From: Roseococcus sp. SYP-B2431
GTDB lineage: Bacteria; Pseudomonadota; Alphaproteobacteria; Acetobacterales; Acetobacteraceae
Length of the DNA: 64,000 nucleotides
Direction: 5' to 3'
NCBI RefSeq assembly: GCF_004336745.1
Contig: NZ_SJXD01000011.1
Span: 744,001 to 808,000 of the forward strand
The notes under the pieces were generated by a model that saw nothing but the letters and a program-made list of their open reading frames with translations, did not search any database and had not been told where the DNA came from. This document shows positions 1-7,572 of the stretch, one piece after another. The position numbers and the translations under genes are program-made. Within the stretch, counting starts at the first letter, position 1, and the number at the start of each line of letters is the position of its first letter.

Positions 1-453
1 GTGGACATGACGCATATCGCCTATCGCGGCACCGGCCCGTCGCTCGTGGCGCTCCTCGCCGGCGAGGTGGACGTGCTGTTCTGCGACGTGCCGGGCGCGA
101 CCCCGCATATCCGCTCGGGCGCGATCCGGCCGCTCGGCACCATGGTCGCCAACCGCATCGCGCAGCTCCCCGACGTGCCGACCCTGGCCGAGAGCGACCC
201 GCGGCTGAGCGACTACGACGTCTATACCTGGGCCATGCTGGTGGCACCGAAGGCGACGCCGGACGGGCCGGTGAACCGCCTGAACGAGGCGGTGCTCCGT
301 GCGGCGCGGGCGCCGGAGGTGGCGGCGCGCTTCGCCGAGCTGGGCTTCGACTATGTCGGCTCGACGCCGGCCGACGGCGACGCGCGGCTGGCGCGCGAGA
401 AGGCGAAGTGGACCGAGGTGATCCGCGCGGCGAATATCCGCGTGGACCTGTAG
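1..453 (+). CDS. Bug-family tripartite tricarboxylate transporter receptor, C-terminal part
   Basis: This is the C-terminal 150 residues of a TctC/Bug periplasmic solute receptor; the 5' end lies outside the window, so the GTG at base 1 is probably an internal valine. The text is typical of the family: Y-R-G-T-G-P near the N-terminal edge, then a stretch ending I-R-P-L-G, P-D-V-P-T-L-A-E, and the closing pattern with W-x-x-V-I-R. Bug proteins bind small carboxylates or related metabolites for TctAB-type uptake or for sensing. No TctA or TctB membrane subunit is in the window, so it may be an orphan receptor. It precedes an SDR and an IlvD/Edd dehydratase on the same strand, suggesting that its ligand feeds that pathway. 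The family call is secure; the ligand is unknown. Confidence 0.85.
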   Translation: MDMTHIAYRGTGPSLVALLAGEVDVLFCDVPGATPHIRSGAIRPLGTMVANRIAQLPDVPTLAESDPRLSDYDVYTWAMLVAPKATPDGPVNRLNEAVLRAARAPEVAARFAELGFDYVGSTPADGDARLAREKAKWTEVIRAANIRVDL

Positions 454-515
454 CCCCCCGGTTGCGTCGGCCCGCCTCGCGTGGTGCCTTGCGCCGGCAA
501 GCGCAGGAGGAAGGC

Positions 516-1274
516 ATGGACGTGAAGGGCGCCGTCGCGATCGTGACGGGAGGGGCCTCGGGCCTCGGCCATGCGACGGCCAAGCGCCTCGCGGCAGCGG
601 GCGCGAAGGTTCTTGTCGTGGACCAGGCGGCCTCCGCGGGCGCCGAGGTGGCGCAGCAGCTGGGCGGCGGATTCGCCGTGGCCGATGTCGCCGACGAGGC
701 CAGCATGCAGGCCGCCGTCGCGCAGGCCGAGGCGATGGGCCCGGTGCGGGTGCTGGTGCATTGCGCGGGCCGCGGCGGCGCGCTGCGCATCCTGGAGAAG
801 GACGGCACGCCCGGCAGCCTCGCCCATTACGCCGAGATCATCCGCGTGAACCTCACCGGGACCTTCAACGCCCTGCGCCTCGCCGCGGCCGCCATGGCGA
901 AGACCGATCCCATCGACGGCGAGCGCGGCGTCTGCGTCCTCACCGCCTCCATCGCCGGCATCGAGGGGCAGATCGGCCAGATCCCCTACGCCTCCTCCAA
1001 GGCCGGCGTCATCGGCATGACGGTGGTGGCCGCGCGCGACCTCGCCAGCCGGGGCATCCGCGTCTGCACCATCGCGCCCGGCATCTTCGACACCCCTATG
1101 CTCCAGCGCCTGCCCGACGCGGTGAAGGCCTCGCTGGCGCAGGGCGTGCCCAACCCGCACCGCCTCGGCCATCCCGACGAATATGGAAAGCTCGCCATGA
1201 CCATCATCGAGAACGCCTATCTGAACGGCGAGACGATCCGTCTCGACGGCGCGCTCCGGATGGCCCCGCGCTGA
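516..1274 (+). CDS. SDR-family NAD(P)-dependent oxidoreductase (HSD10 / 3-hydroxyacyl-CoA dehydrogenase-like)
   Basis: A classical short-chain dehydrogenase of 252 residues. The start is the ATG at 516, preceded by AGGAGG at 505-510; an in-frame extension back to 408 has no support. The Rossmann glycine motif T-G-G-A-S-G-L-G is at residues 11-18, and the catalytic Y-A-S-S-K has Tyr158 and Lys162. The sequence around H-C-A-G and the P-G-I-F-D-T-P-M-L tail region resembles type-2 3-hydroxyacyl-CoA dehydrogenases. It would oxidise a secondary alcohol, possibly a hydroxyacyl-CoA or a sugar-acid intermediate. It is followed one base after its stop by the IlvD/Edd dehydratase, so the two are very likely co-translated. 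Substrate assignment by similarity alone is weak, and a sugar-acid role would fit the neighbours equally well. Confidence 0.85.
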   Translation: MDVKGAVAIVTGGASGLGHATAKRLAAAGAKVLVVDQAASAGAEVAQQLGGGFAVADVADEASMQAAVAQAEAMGPVRVLVHCAGRGGALRILEKDGTPGSLAHYAEIIRVNLTGTFNALRLAAAAMAKTDPIDGERGVCVLTASIAGIEGQIGQIPYASSKAGVIGMTVVAARDLASRGIRVCTIAPGIFDTPMLQRLPDAVKASLAQGVPNPHRLGHPDEYGKLAMTIIENAYLNGETIRLDGALRMAPR

Positions 1275-1275
1275 C

Positions 1276-2997
1276 ATGACGAAGAAGCCGGAGGAGTTGC
1301 GCAGCCACCGCTGGTTCGGGGTCGAGACGATGCGCTCGGCCAATCACCGCTCGCGCCTGCTGCAGCTCGGCTACGACGCGCCCGAGTTCCGCGGCAAGCC
1401 GCTGATCGGCATCATCAACACCTGGTCCGACCTGATGCACTGCCACGGCCATTTCCGCGAGCGCGCGCAGGACGTGAAGCGCGGCGTCTGGCAGGCCGGC
1501 GGCGTGCCGATGGAGCTGCCCGCCATGGCGCTGCCGGAGGTCTTCCAGAAGCCCTCCACCATGCTCTACCGGAACTTCCTGTCGATGGAGACGGAGGAGC
1601 TGGCGCGCTCGCTCCCCATCGACGGCCTGGTCCTGATGGGCGGCTGCGACAAGACCGGCCCCGGGCTGATCATGGGCGCCATCAGCATGGGCATCCCCAC
1701 CATCTACGTGCCCGCCGGGCCCATGCTGCGCGGCAACTGGCGCGGCAGGAAGCTCGGCTCGGGCAGCGACGTCTGGAAGTACTACGCCGAGCTGCGCGCC
1801 GGCACGATCAGCCAGCAGGACTGGAACGACATGGAGGCGGGGCTGTCCCGCTCCGCCGGCACCTGCATGACGGCGGGAACGGCCAGCACCATGGCGCTGG
1901 CCGCCGAGGCGATGGGCCTCACGCTGCCCGGCGCGGCCAGCATTCCGGCGGTGGATTCCGGCCATGCGCGCATGGCCTCGGGCGCGGGCTCGCGCATCGT
2001 GGGCATGGTGTGGGAGGACCTCACCATCGCCAAGCTGCTGGACCAGCGCAGCTTCGACAACGCCGTCGCCGCGACCATGGCCTTCGGCGGCTCGACGAAC
2101 GCCATCCCGCACCTGATCGCCATGGCCCGGCGCGCGGGAATCGAGATGGATCTGGAGCGATTCGACAAGATCAGCGCGCGCGTCCCGCTGATCACCAACC
2201 TGCGGCCGAACGGCGACACCTACCTCATGGAGGACTTCTTCTGTGCGGGCGGCAGTCGCGCCTTCCTGGCGACCCTGGCGCCGCATCTGGAGCTCGACGC
2301 CGTGACGGTGAACGGCACCCTGGGGGCGCAGATCGAGGGGGCCGAGACCTACGACACGGACATCATCCGCAGCCTCGAAAACCCCCTCCAACCCGAGGGC
2401 GGCGTGGCCATCCTGCGGGGCTCGCTGGCCCCTGACGGCGCGGTCATCAAGCACAGCGCGGCGAGCCCGGAGAAGCTGGTCCATACCGGCCCCGCCATCG
2501 TCTTCGAGGATTATGAGGATCTCGACGCCCGCCTCGACGACCCCGACCTGCCGGTCACGCCCGACAGCGTGCTCGTCCTGCGCTGCGGCGGCCCGGTGGG
2601 CGCGCCCGGCTTTCCCGAATGGGGCATGATGCCCATCCCGAAGAAGCTGCTGAAGGAGGGCGTGCGCGACATGGTCCGTGTCTCCGACGCCCGCATGTCC
2701 GGCACGAGCTACGGCACCTGCGTGCTGCATGTCGCGCCGGAATCGGCGCTGGGCGGGCCGCTCGCCCTGGTGCGCGACGGCGATCTCATCCGGCTGGACG
2801 TGCCCGGCCGGCGGATCGACCTCCTGGTGGAGGAGGCGGAGCTCGCCGCGCGGCGCGCCGCCTGGGCGCCGCGCAAGCCGGCGCAGGAGCGCGGCTGGAC
2901 CGGCCTCTACCAGCGCAGCGTCCGCCAGGCCGACACCGGCTGCGACATGGATTTCCTGGAGCGTGGCGCCGCCGCGCCGGAGCCGGAGATCCACTGA
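1276..2997 (+). CDS. IlvD/Edd-family dehydratase, L-arabonate dehydratase-like
   Basis: A 573-residue Fe-S dehydratase of the IlvD/Edd family, acting on sugar acids (C2-C3 dehydration to a 2-keto-3-deoxy acid) more probably than on dihydroxy-acids. Candidate cluster cysteines are Cys56 (L-M-H-C-H-G), Cys124 (G-G-C-D-K-T) and Cys197 (G-T-C-M-T-A-G). That spacing matches the [2Fe-2S] sugar-acid dehydratases as I recall them. The S-G-T-S-Y-G segment at residues 475-480 carries the expected catalytic serine. The bona fide ilvD of this genome is a different gene at 29997-31715, which supports a catabolic role here. It starts one base after the SDR stop, and a 17-base hairpin follows it. The exact sugar acid (arabonate, fuconate, galactonate or other) cannot be read from the sequence. 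Confidence 0.88.
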   Translation: MTKKPEELRSHRWFGVETMRSANHRSRLLQLGYDAPEFRGKPLIGIINTWSDLMHCHGHFRERAQDVKRGVWQAGGVPMELPAMALPEVFQKPSTMLYRNFLSMETEELARSLPIDGLVLMGGCDKTGPGLIMGAISMGIPTIYVPAGPMLRGNWRGRKLGSGSDVWKYYAELRAGTISQQDWNDMEAGLSRSAGTCMTAGTASTMALAAEAMGLTLPGAASIPAVDSGHARMASGAGSRIVGMVWEDLTIAKLLDQRSFDNAVAATMAFGGSTNAIPHLIAMARRAGIEMDLERFDKISARVPLITNLRPNGDTYLMEDFFCAGGSRAFLATLAPHLELDAVTVNGTLGAQIEGAETYDTDIIRSLENPLQPEGGVAILRGSLAPDGAVIKHSAASPEKLVHTGPAIVFEDYEDLDARLDDPDLPVTPDSVLVLRCGGPVGAPGFPEWGMMPIPKKLLKEGVRDMVRVSDARMSGTSYGTCVLHVAPESALGGPLALVRDGDLIRLDVPGRRIDLLVEEAELAARRAAWAPRKPAQERGWTGLYQRSVRQADTGCDMDFLERGAAAPEPEIH

Positions 2998-3002
2998 GGC
3001 AG

Positions 3003-3019
3003 GCAGGGCTCAGCCCTGC
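3003..3019. terminator. Hairpin between convergent genes
   Basis: A perfect 8-bp inverted repeat, G-C-A-G-G-G-C-T paired with A-G-C-C-C-T-G-C around a single C, lies between the dehydratase stop and the convergent DUF2064 gene, whose stop codon sits inside it. There is no clear U-tract on either strand, so a bidirectional terminator is only a plausible reading. Confidence 0.4.
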
Positions 3020-3693
3020 AGCACGGCCCGCGTCGCATGGGCGGGAAAGGGCGGCAGCGGCGAGCCGTTCGGCGGCGCGAGCCCGTCGAGGCCGGCCCGC
3101 AGCAGGCCGAGGTCCGCCGCGTCGTCGACGTCGTGCCAGAACTGCAGCTCGCGGAAGCTCAGCCCTTCCGCCTTCGCCCGCGCGCGGGTGGCGGAGAGAA
3201 CCTCCGGGCCGTTCGACGGCATGCCGCGCAGCAGGGCGGGCAGCGGCCGCGCGAAGCCGATGGCGCAATAGCCACCGTCGAGCGTCGGGACACAGCCCGC
3301 ATCGGCGCCGGAACGCAGCGCGTCGAACAGCAGTTCGAGCAGCGCCGGCGGCAAGGTCGGCGCATCCGTGCCCAGCAGCACGACGGGCGCGGCGCCGCGC
3401 GAGAAGAGATGCGCCGCGGCCCATTCCCGGCGGGTGGCGATATCGCCTTCCGCCTGCGGATGGAGCTTCATGCCGGGCAGCAGCTCGGCCATCTCGGCAC
3501 TCGTCCCGAGGGGCGTGTGGAAGACCGTGACCTGCCCCGTCTCGCGCCGCGCGACCTCCTGCCCGAGTGCGACCGTGTCCTGAAGGAAGGCCTGCGCCAG
3601 GGCGAAGGCGCGCTCGACGCCGATGACGGCCTCCAGCCGCGCCCTGGCGAGGCGCGGCGGACGGCACACCAGGCCGATCGCGGGCCGGCTCAT
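3010..3693 (-). CDS. DUF2064 / TIGR04282-type nucleotidyl- or glycosyltransferase-like protein
   Basis: A 227-residue protein of the DUF2064 group (GT-A-fold, CofC/glycosyltransferase-like). It shows the family's L-L-G-T-D-A-P-T-L-P segment, then D-G-G-Y-C-A-I-G-F and a W-H-D-V-D-D block. These are the usual nucleotide-sugar and metal-site regions of this fold, although the DxD-like acid sits in G-T-D-A-P. The ATG at 3693-3691 overlaps the amidase stop by one base (TGATG), so translation is probably coupled. The biochemical role of the family is not settled; members are often seen near rSAM or selenium-domain genes, but here the only partners are an amidase and a 69-residue protein. Function should be regarded as unknown. 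Confidence 0.8.
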   Translation of the reverse strand: MSRPAIGLVCRPPRLARARLEAVIGVERAFALAQAFLQDTVALGQEVARRETGQVTVFHTPLGTSAEMAELLPGMKLHPQAEGDIATRREWAAAHLFSRGAAPVVLLGTDAPTLPPALLELLFDALRSGADAGCVPTLDGGYCAIGFARPLPALLRGMPSNGPEVLSATRARAKAEGLSFRELQFWHDVDDAADLGLLRAGLDGLAPPNGSPLPPFPAHATRAVLQG

Positions 3694-5105
3694 CAGAAGG
3701 GGGTCCGCCTGTGCCAGTCCGTCTCCCGCTGGAACGCATCCGCGACCTTCAGCAGCCGCGCCTCCGCGAAGGGCCGCGCGGCGAGCTGGAGGCCCAGCGG
3801 CAGGCCCCCGTCGTCGAAGCCCGCGGGGATGCTGACCGTCGGCAGGCCCAGGTAGTTGAAGGGCCGCGTGTTGCGCGACAGGTCCATGAAGCGGTCCCAG
3901 TTGTCGGGATCGGCGTCGATGTCGGTCTCCGCCCGCGTCGGCACGCGGTCGCGCAGGGTGGGCGTCGCGACGATGTCGAAGCGGCCCAGCGCCTCGTCGC
4001 AGAAGCGGCGCAGCAGCGGGCCGCGGCGCGACAGCGCTTCCAGATAGGCCGTCGCCGGGATGGCGTTGCCGCCATAGATGCGGGCCGAGAGATGGGCGGC
4101 GTAGTCGCCCGCCCGCTCGCGCATCCATTGCTGGTGGATGGTGGCGCCCTCCACGCGCGAGACGATGCCCGTATAGGTGGCCACGGCGAAGAGCGAGCCG
4201 GGCTTCACCACCTCGACCGCGGCGCCGAGCCCCTTCAGCACGGCCATCGCCGCCTCGAAGCCCTTCAGCACCGAGGCGTCGATGTCGTCGAAGAACCAGC
4301 TCTGGCAGACAGCGACGCGCAGCCCGCGGATGTCGCCGTCCAGCCCGGCCTCGCTGGCGGCGACGGGCTCCTTCGAGCTGGTCGGGTCGCCCGGGCAGGC
4401 GCCGGCCGTGACATCGAGGAACCGTGCCGCATCGCGCGCCGTGCGGCAGAGCGGACCCACATTGTCGGCTGAGAAGGAAAGCGGCATCACCCCGGTCCGC
4501 GGCACGCGCGTCTGCGTGGGCTTGAGGCCGGTCACGCCGCACATGGCCGCCGGCAGGCGAATCGAGCCGCCAGTGTCCGAGCCCAGCGCCGCCGTCACGA
4601 TGCGCGCGCCCACGATGGCCCCCGAGCCGGAAGAGGAGCCGCCGGTGCAATGGGCCGCGTTCCACGGATTCATCGCGTCGCCGAAATGGGCGTTGTGGCC
4701 GGTCGGGTTCTGCGCGAATTCGGCCATGTTCAGCGTGCCGCAGTCGATCGCGCCGGCCGCGTCGAGCCGTTGCAGCACGGTCGCCGTCACCGCCGGCACG
4801 AAGTCGCGGCGGATCCTGCTGCCGCAGGTGCTGACCTTGCCGGCACGGTAGTACATGTCCTTGTGCATCATCGGCACGCCGGCGAGCTTGCCCGGCCTGG
4901 CGCCGGCTTTCCGGGCCTGATCCGCCGCCGCCGCCGCGACGCGCGCCTCGTCGCGATCGAGGCGGACCACCGCATTCACCTTCCCGCCATGCCGCTCCAG
5001 CCGATGCAGGGTCGCGTCGAGCAGCGATGCCGCGGTCACGTCGCCGCGGGCGAAAGCGTCGGCGGCCTCGGTCATGGAAAGCTCGGCCAGCGCGTCCGGG
5101 CTCAC
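3693..5105 (-). CDS. Amidase-signature family amidase
   Basis: A 470-residue amidase (AS family; GatA-like fold but not part of a gat operon). The Ser-cisSer-Lys triad can be placed: Lys82 in M-H-K-D-M, Ser157 in the G-G-S-S-S-G-S-G loop, and Ser181 in D-T-G-G-S-I-R-L-P. The intervals of 75 and 24 residues are those of the family. It hydrolyses a small amide to acid and ammonia; the substrate is unknown. The start ATG at 5105 overlaps the stop of the preceding 69-residue gene by four bases (ATGA), and its own stop overlaps the DUF2064 gene. No gatB or gatC is nearby, so a tRNA amidotransferase role is unlikely. Confidence 0.92.
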   Translation of the reverse strand: MSPDALAELSMTEAADAFARGDVTAASLLDATLHRLERHGGKVNAVVRLDRDEARVAAAAADQARKAGARPGKLAGVPMMHKDMYYRAGKVSTCGSRIRRDFVPAVTATVLQRLDAAGAIDCGTLNMAEFAQNPTGHNAHFGDAMNPWNAAHCTGGSSSGSGAIVGARIVTAALGSDTGGSIRLPAAMCGVTGLKPTQTRVPRTGVMPLSFSADNVGPLCRTARDAARFLDVTAGACPGDPTSSKEPVAASEAGLDGDIRGLRVAVCQSWFFDDIDASVLKGFEAAMAVLKGLGAAVEVVKPGSLFAVATYTGIVSRVEGATIHQQWMRERAGDYAAHLSARIYGGNAIPATAYLEALSRRGPLLRRFCDEALGRFDIVATPTLRDRVPTRAETDIDADPDNWDRFMDLSRNTRPFNYLGLPTVSIPAGFDDGGLPLGLQLAARPFAEARLLKVADAFQRETDWHRRTPF

Positions 5106-5311
5106 GCCTCGGGCTCCTTGCAGGCGGCCAGCGCGGCCTCGAAGCTCGCGGGCTCGTCCTCGAAGACCAACTCGCCCCGCAGCTTCTCCAGCGCCGCGAT
5201 CAGCCCCTCGAAATCCTTCAGCCCGTGGCGCGCGGCGGCGTTGGGCGCCGCGATCCCCTGCCAGCGCCGGATCGAATCCATGAGGGGAAGGGCGAGCCTG
5301 CTGTCGGCCAT
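5102..5311 (-). CDS. Small protein (69 aa) translationally coupled to amidase
   Basis: A 69-residue ORF that reads ATG at 5311 to TGA at 5102, four bases into the amidase start. A good ribosome site (AGGAG, seven bases before the ATG) supports expression. The sequence is mostly helical and soluble, with a central L-K-D-F-E-G-L-I-A-A-L-E-K-L-R-G helix and an acidic C-terminal half with one cysteine. It has no signal peptide or membrane segment. Small helical partners precede some amidases (AtzG/GatC-like), and it could play such a role, but I do not recognise it as GatC or AtzG. Function unknown. Confidence 0.7.
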   Translation of the reverse strand: MADSRLALPLMDSIRRWQGIAAPNAAARHGLKDFEGLIAALEKLRGELVFEDEPASFEAALAACKEPEA

Positions 5312-5410
5312 GAGGATTCTCCTGCTGCGCTGCGATACTGGCGCGGGATTCATACGCTTGCCAGCCCCTCCCGCATGCCGCAGCCTCTCCTCAAACGGGA
5401 GAAGACAGCC

Positions 5411-6547
5411 TTGAAGATCGTGGATATTCGCGCCTTTCCCATCAGCTTTCCCTTGCCGCCCGGCGGTCCGCGCCTCGGCGTCGGCCAGGCGGTGAAGCGC
5501 GACGCGGTGATGGTGAAGGTCACCACCGAGGACGGCATCGTCGGCTGGGGCGAATCCCACCACGGCCGCGCGCACACCGCCGTCGCCAAGCTCGTCGAGA
5601 CCACCCTGCGCAGCCTCGTCCTCGGCATGGACGCGGCGGACGTCGTGGGCGTCTGGGCGAAGATCTACAAGGGCCAACTCGCCTCGCACGGCATGGGCGC
5701 GGGCACCTCGCTGGCCATGAGCGGCATCGACATGGCGCTGTGGGACATCCGCGCCAAGGCCGCCGGCTGGCCGCTCTACAAGCTGCTCGGCGGCACCTCG
5801 CGGCCCATCCCCGCCTATGCCGGCGGCGTGGCGCTCGGCTACCAGCCGCCCGAGCAGCTGATCGCCGAGGCGGAGCCGCACATGGCCGCCGGCTACAAGG
5901 CGCTGAAGCTGCGCGTCGGCGACAATCCGCGCGACGACATCGCCCGCATGGAGGCGGTGCGGAAGCATTTCGGCGACGAGGTCGAGATCCTGACCGACGC
6001 CAATATCGGCTACACCATCGAGGATGTCCGCCGCGTGATGCCCGCCATGGACGCGCTGAACATCGGCTGGCTCGAGGAGCCCTTCCCCGCCCACGACCAT
6101 GAATCCTACCGCCAGGCCGCGGGTTATGGCCGCACCCCTCTAGCGGCGGGGGAGAACCACTTCACGCGCTACGAGTTCAGCCGCGTCCTGCAGGACGGCG
6201 TCATCCGCATCTGGCAGGCCGACCTCTCCAAGAGCGGCGGCATCACCGAATGCCTGCGCATCGCGGCGATGGGCAGCGCCTTCAAGATCCCCTTCCACCC
6301 GCATTCCTCGATGACCGGCGTGAACCAGGCGGCCTCGATCCATCTGCTCTGCGCGATCGACAATGGCGGCTACTTCGAGGCCGACATCAGCCGCGCCAAC
6401 AAGTTCCGCGACGAGCTGGGCAGCACGCCCTGGACGATCGGCGCCGACGGCTGCGTGCTGCCGAACGAGACGCCCGGCATCGGCGTCGAGATCGACGAGG
6501 ATTTCCTCCGGGCCCATCCGCCGATCGAGGGGCCCGGTTACGTCTGA
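5411..6547 (+). CDS. Mandelate racemase / muconate lactonizing enzyme family (sugar-acid dehydratase-like enolase)
   Basis: A 378-residue enolase-superfamily enzyme. The start is best taken as TTG at 5411 with GGGAG ten bases upstream, giving the usual K-I-V-D-I-R-A-F opening; an ATG at 5375 would add 12 atypical residues. Metal ligands are Asp196 (T-D-A-N), Glu222 (W-L-E-E-P) and Glu248 (A-G-E-N-H). The His298/Asp271 dyad (F-H-P-H-S-S and Q-A-D-L-S) marks the mandelate-racemase subgroup. The other catalytic face has K-L-R (Lys166, Arg168) instead of the K-x-K of mandelate racemase. That substitution is seen in acid-sugar dehydratases, so dehydration of an aldonate or tartrate-like acid is more likely than racemization. 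A Bug receptor follows 40 bases downstream on the same strand. Confidence 0.88.
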   Translation: MKIVDIRAFPISFPLPPGGPRLGVGQAVKRDAVMVKVTTEDGIVGWGESHHGRAHTAVAKLVETTLRSLVLGMDAADVVGVWAKIYKGQLASHGMGAGTSLAMSGIDMALWDIRAKAAGWPLYKLLGGTSRPIPAYAGGVALGYQPPEQLIAEAEPHMAAGYKALKLRVGDNPRDDIARMEAVRKHFGDEVEILTDANIGYTIEDVRRVMPAMDALNIGWLEEPFPAHDHESYRQAAGYGRTPLAAGENHFTRYEFSRVLQDGVIRIWQADLSKSGGITECLRIAAMGSAFKIPFHPHSSMTGVNQAASIHLLCAIDNGGYFEADISRANKFRDELGSTPWTIGADGCVLPNETPGIGVEIDEDFLRAHPPIEGPGYV

Positions 6548-6563
6548 CTGGGGTTACGTCCGA
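6536..6563 (+). repeat. Short direct repeat spanning the enolase stop
   Basis: The 12-mer GGTTACGTCYGA occurs at 6536-6547, covering the last codons and stop of the enolase gene, and again at 6552-6563, a period of 16 bases with one C/T difference. It looks like a small tandem duplication at the gene end; no function is evident. Confidence 0.45.
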
Positions 6564-6587
6564 ACCAACAAGAAAGGATCACGGGAG

Positions 6588-7541
6588 ATGAAGCCACGCC
6601 TGCTCGGGGCGGCCCTGGCCGCCCTTCTCGCTCTCGCGCCGCCATCCGGCCGCGCGCAGGATGTCCGCTTCCTCTGCGGCTTCGCCGCCGGCGGCACCTG
6701 CGACATCCTGACGCGCCTCCTCGCCGACAAGCTCGGGCCGGTCCTCAACCAGCGCGTCGTGGTCGAGAACCGCACCGGCGCCGGCGGCCTCATCGCCGCC
6801 GAATTCGTCGCGCGCTCGGCGCCGGACGGAAACACCGTCTTCCTCGTCAGCATGGCCAATATGACGGTCATGCCCGTCATGCCCGGAACCCGCATGCCCA
6901 TCGACGTGGACCGCGAGCTGACGCCGATCGGCATGGTGGCGAATGTCTACAACGTCCTCGTCACCGGCCCGCAGGCGCGTTTCCAGGACGTGCCCTCGCT
7001 CGTCGCCCTGGCCCGGGCCGAGCCCGGCCGGCTGACCTATGCCTCCACGGGCAACGGATCCTCGCAGCATCTGGCGGCCGCCCTCTTCGAGCGGATGGCG
7101 GGCGTGAGCCTGCTGCACGTCCCCTTCCGCGGCGGCGCGCCGGCCATCGTCGAGATGACCGCGGGCCGCGTGGACATGATGTTCGGCAACATGCCCGAAT
7201 TCCTGGGCCAGATTCGCGGCGGCGGGCTGCGGGCCGTGGCCTATGGCGCGCCCCGGCCCTCCCCGCTCCTGCCCCTGCCGCTGATCGGCGAGACCGTCCC
7301 GGGCTTCGAGATGTCCTCCTGGTTCGGCGTCGCCGGGCCGGCGAACCTGCCCCCGGCCGCGCTGGACCGCTGGGTGGGCGCGCTCCGCCAGGTCGGCGCC
7401 GATCCGGACTTCCAGCGGAGGATGACGGAGAACGCCATGGAGATCACGCTCTCGGGGCCGGACGAGTTCCGGACCTCCATCCAGCGCGACCGCGCGCGGT
7501 GGGCCGATGTCATCCAGCGGTCGAATATCAGGGCCGAATGA
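6588..7541 (+). CDS. Bug-family tripartite tricarboxylate transporter substrate-binding protein
   Basis: A 317-residue periplasmic receptor of the TctC/Bug family. The ATG at 6588 is preceded by AAAGGA; a Sec signal peptide of about 23 residues (K-P-R, an alanine/leucine-rich core, cleavage after G-R-A) leads into V-R-F-L-C-G-F-A-A-G-G, the family's first ligand loop. Later motifs P-F-R-G-G-A-P and the closing W-A-D-V-I-Q-R-S are standard. It binds a small carboxylate in the periplasm. It follows the enolase gene and is the second such receptor in 7.5 kb, again without TctA/TctB. The likely ligand is the acid handled by the enolase and dehydratase, but that is inferred from position only. Confidence 0.92.
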   Translation: MKPRLLGAALAALLALAPPSGRAQDVRFLCGFAAGGTCDILTRLLADKLGPVLNQRVVVENRTGAGGLIAAEFVARSAPDGNTVFLVSMANMTVMPVMPGTRMPIDVDRELTPIGMVANVYNVLVTGPQARFQDVPSLVALARAEPGRLTYASTGNGSSQHLAAALFERMAGVSLLHVPFRGGAPAIVEMTAGRVDMMFGNMPEFLGQIRGGGLRAVAYGAPRPSPLLPLPLIGETVPGFEMSSWFGVAGPANLPPAALDRWVGALRQVGADPDFQRRMTENAMEITLSGPDEFRTSIQRDRARWADVIQRSNIRAE

Positions 7542-7544
7542 GAG

Positions 7545-7572
7545 GCTGGGGGGATCGCGCCGATTCCCCAGC
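7545..7572. terminator. Hairpin between convergent genes
   Basis: GCTGGGG at 7545-7551 pairs with CCCCAGC at 7566-7572, extended by two G-U pairs, around a 10-14 base loop. It sits exactly in the 30-base gap between the Bug gene and the convergent DUF882 gene, consistent with a shared bidirectional terminator; there is no marked T-run. Confidence 0.5.

Noticed and set aside
1204-2994. 596-codon open frame on the reverse strand across the IlvD/Edd gene
   Set aside because: Its protein is low-complexity (His, Arg, Ala, Gly rich) and lies antisense to a clear enzyme gene; such long shadows are expected at this GC content.
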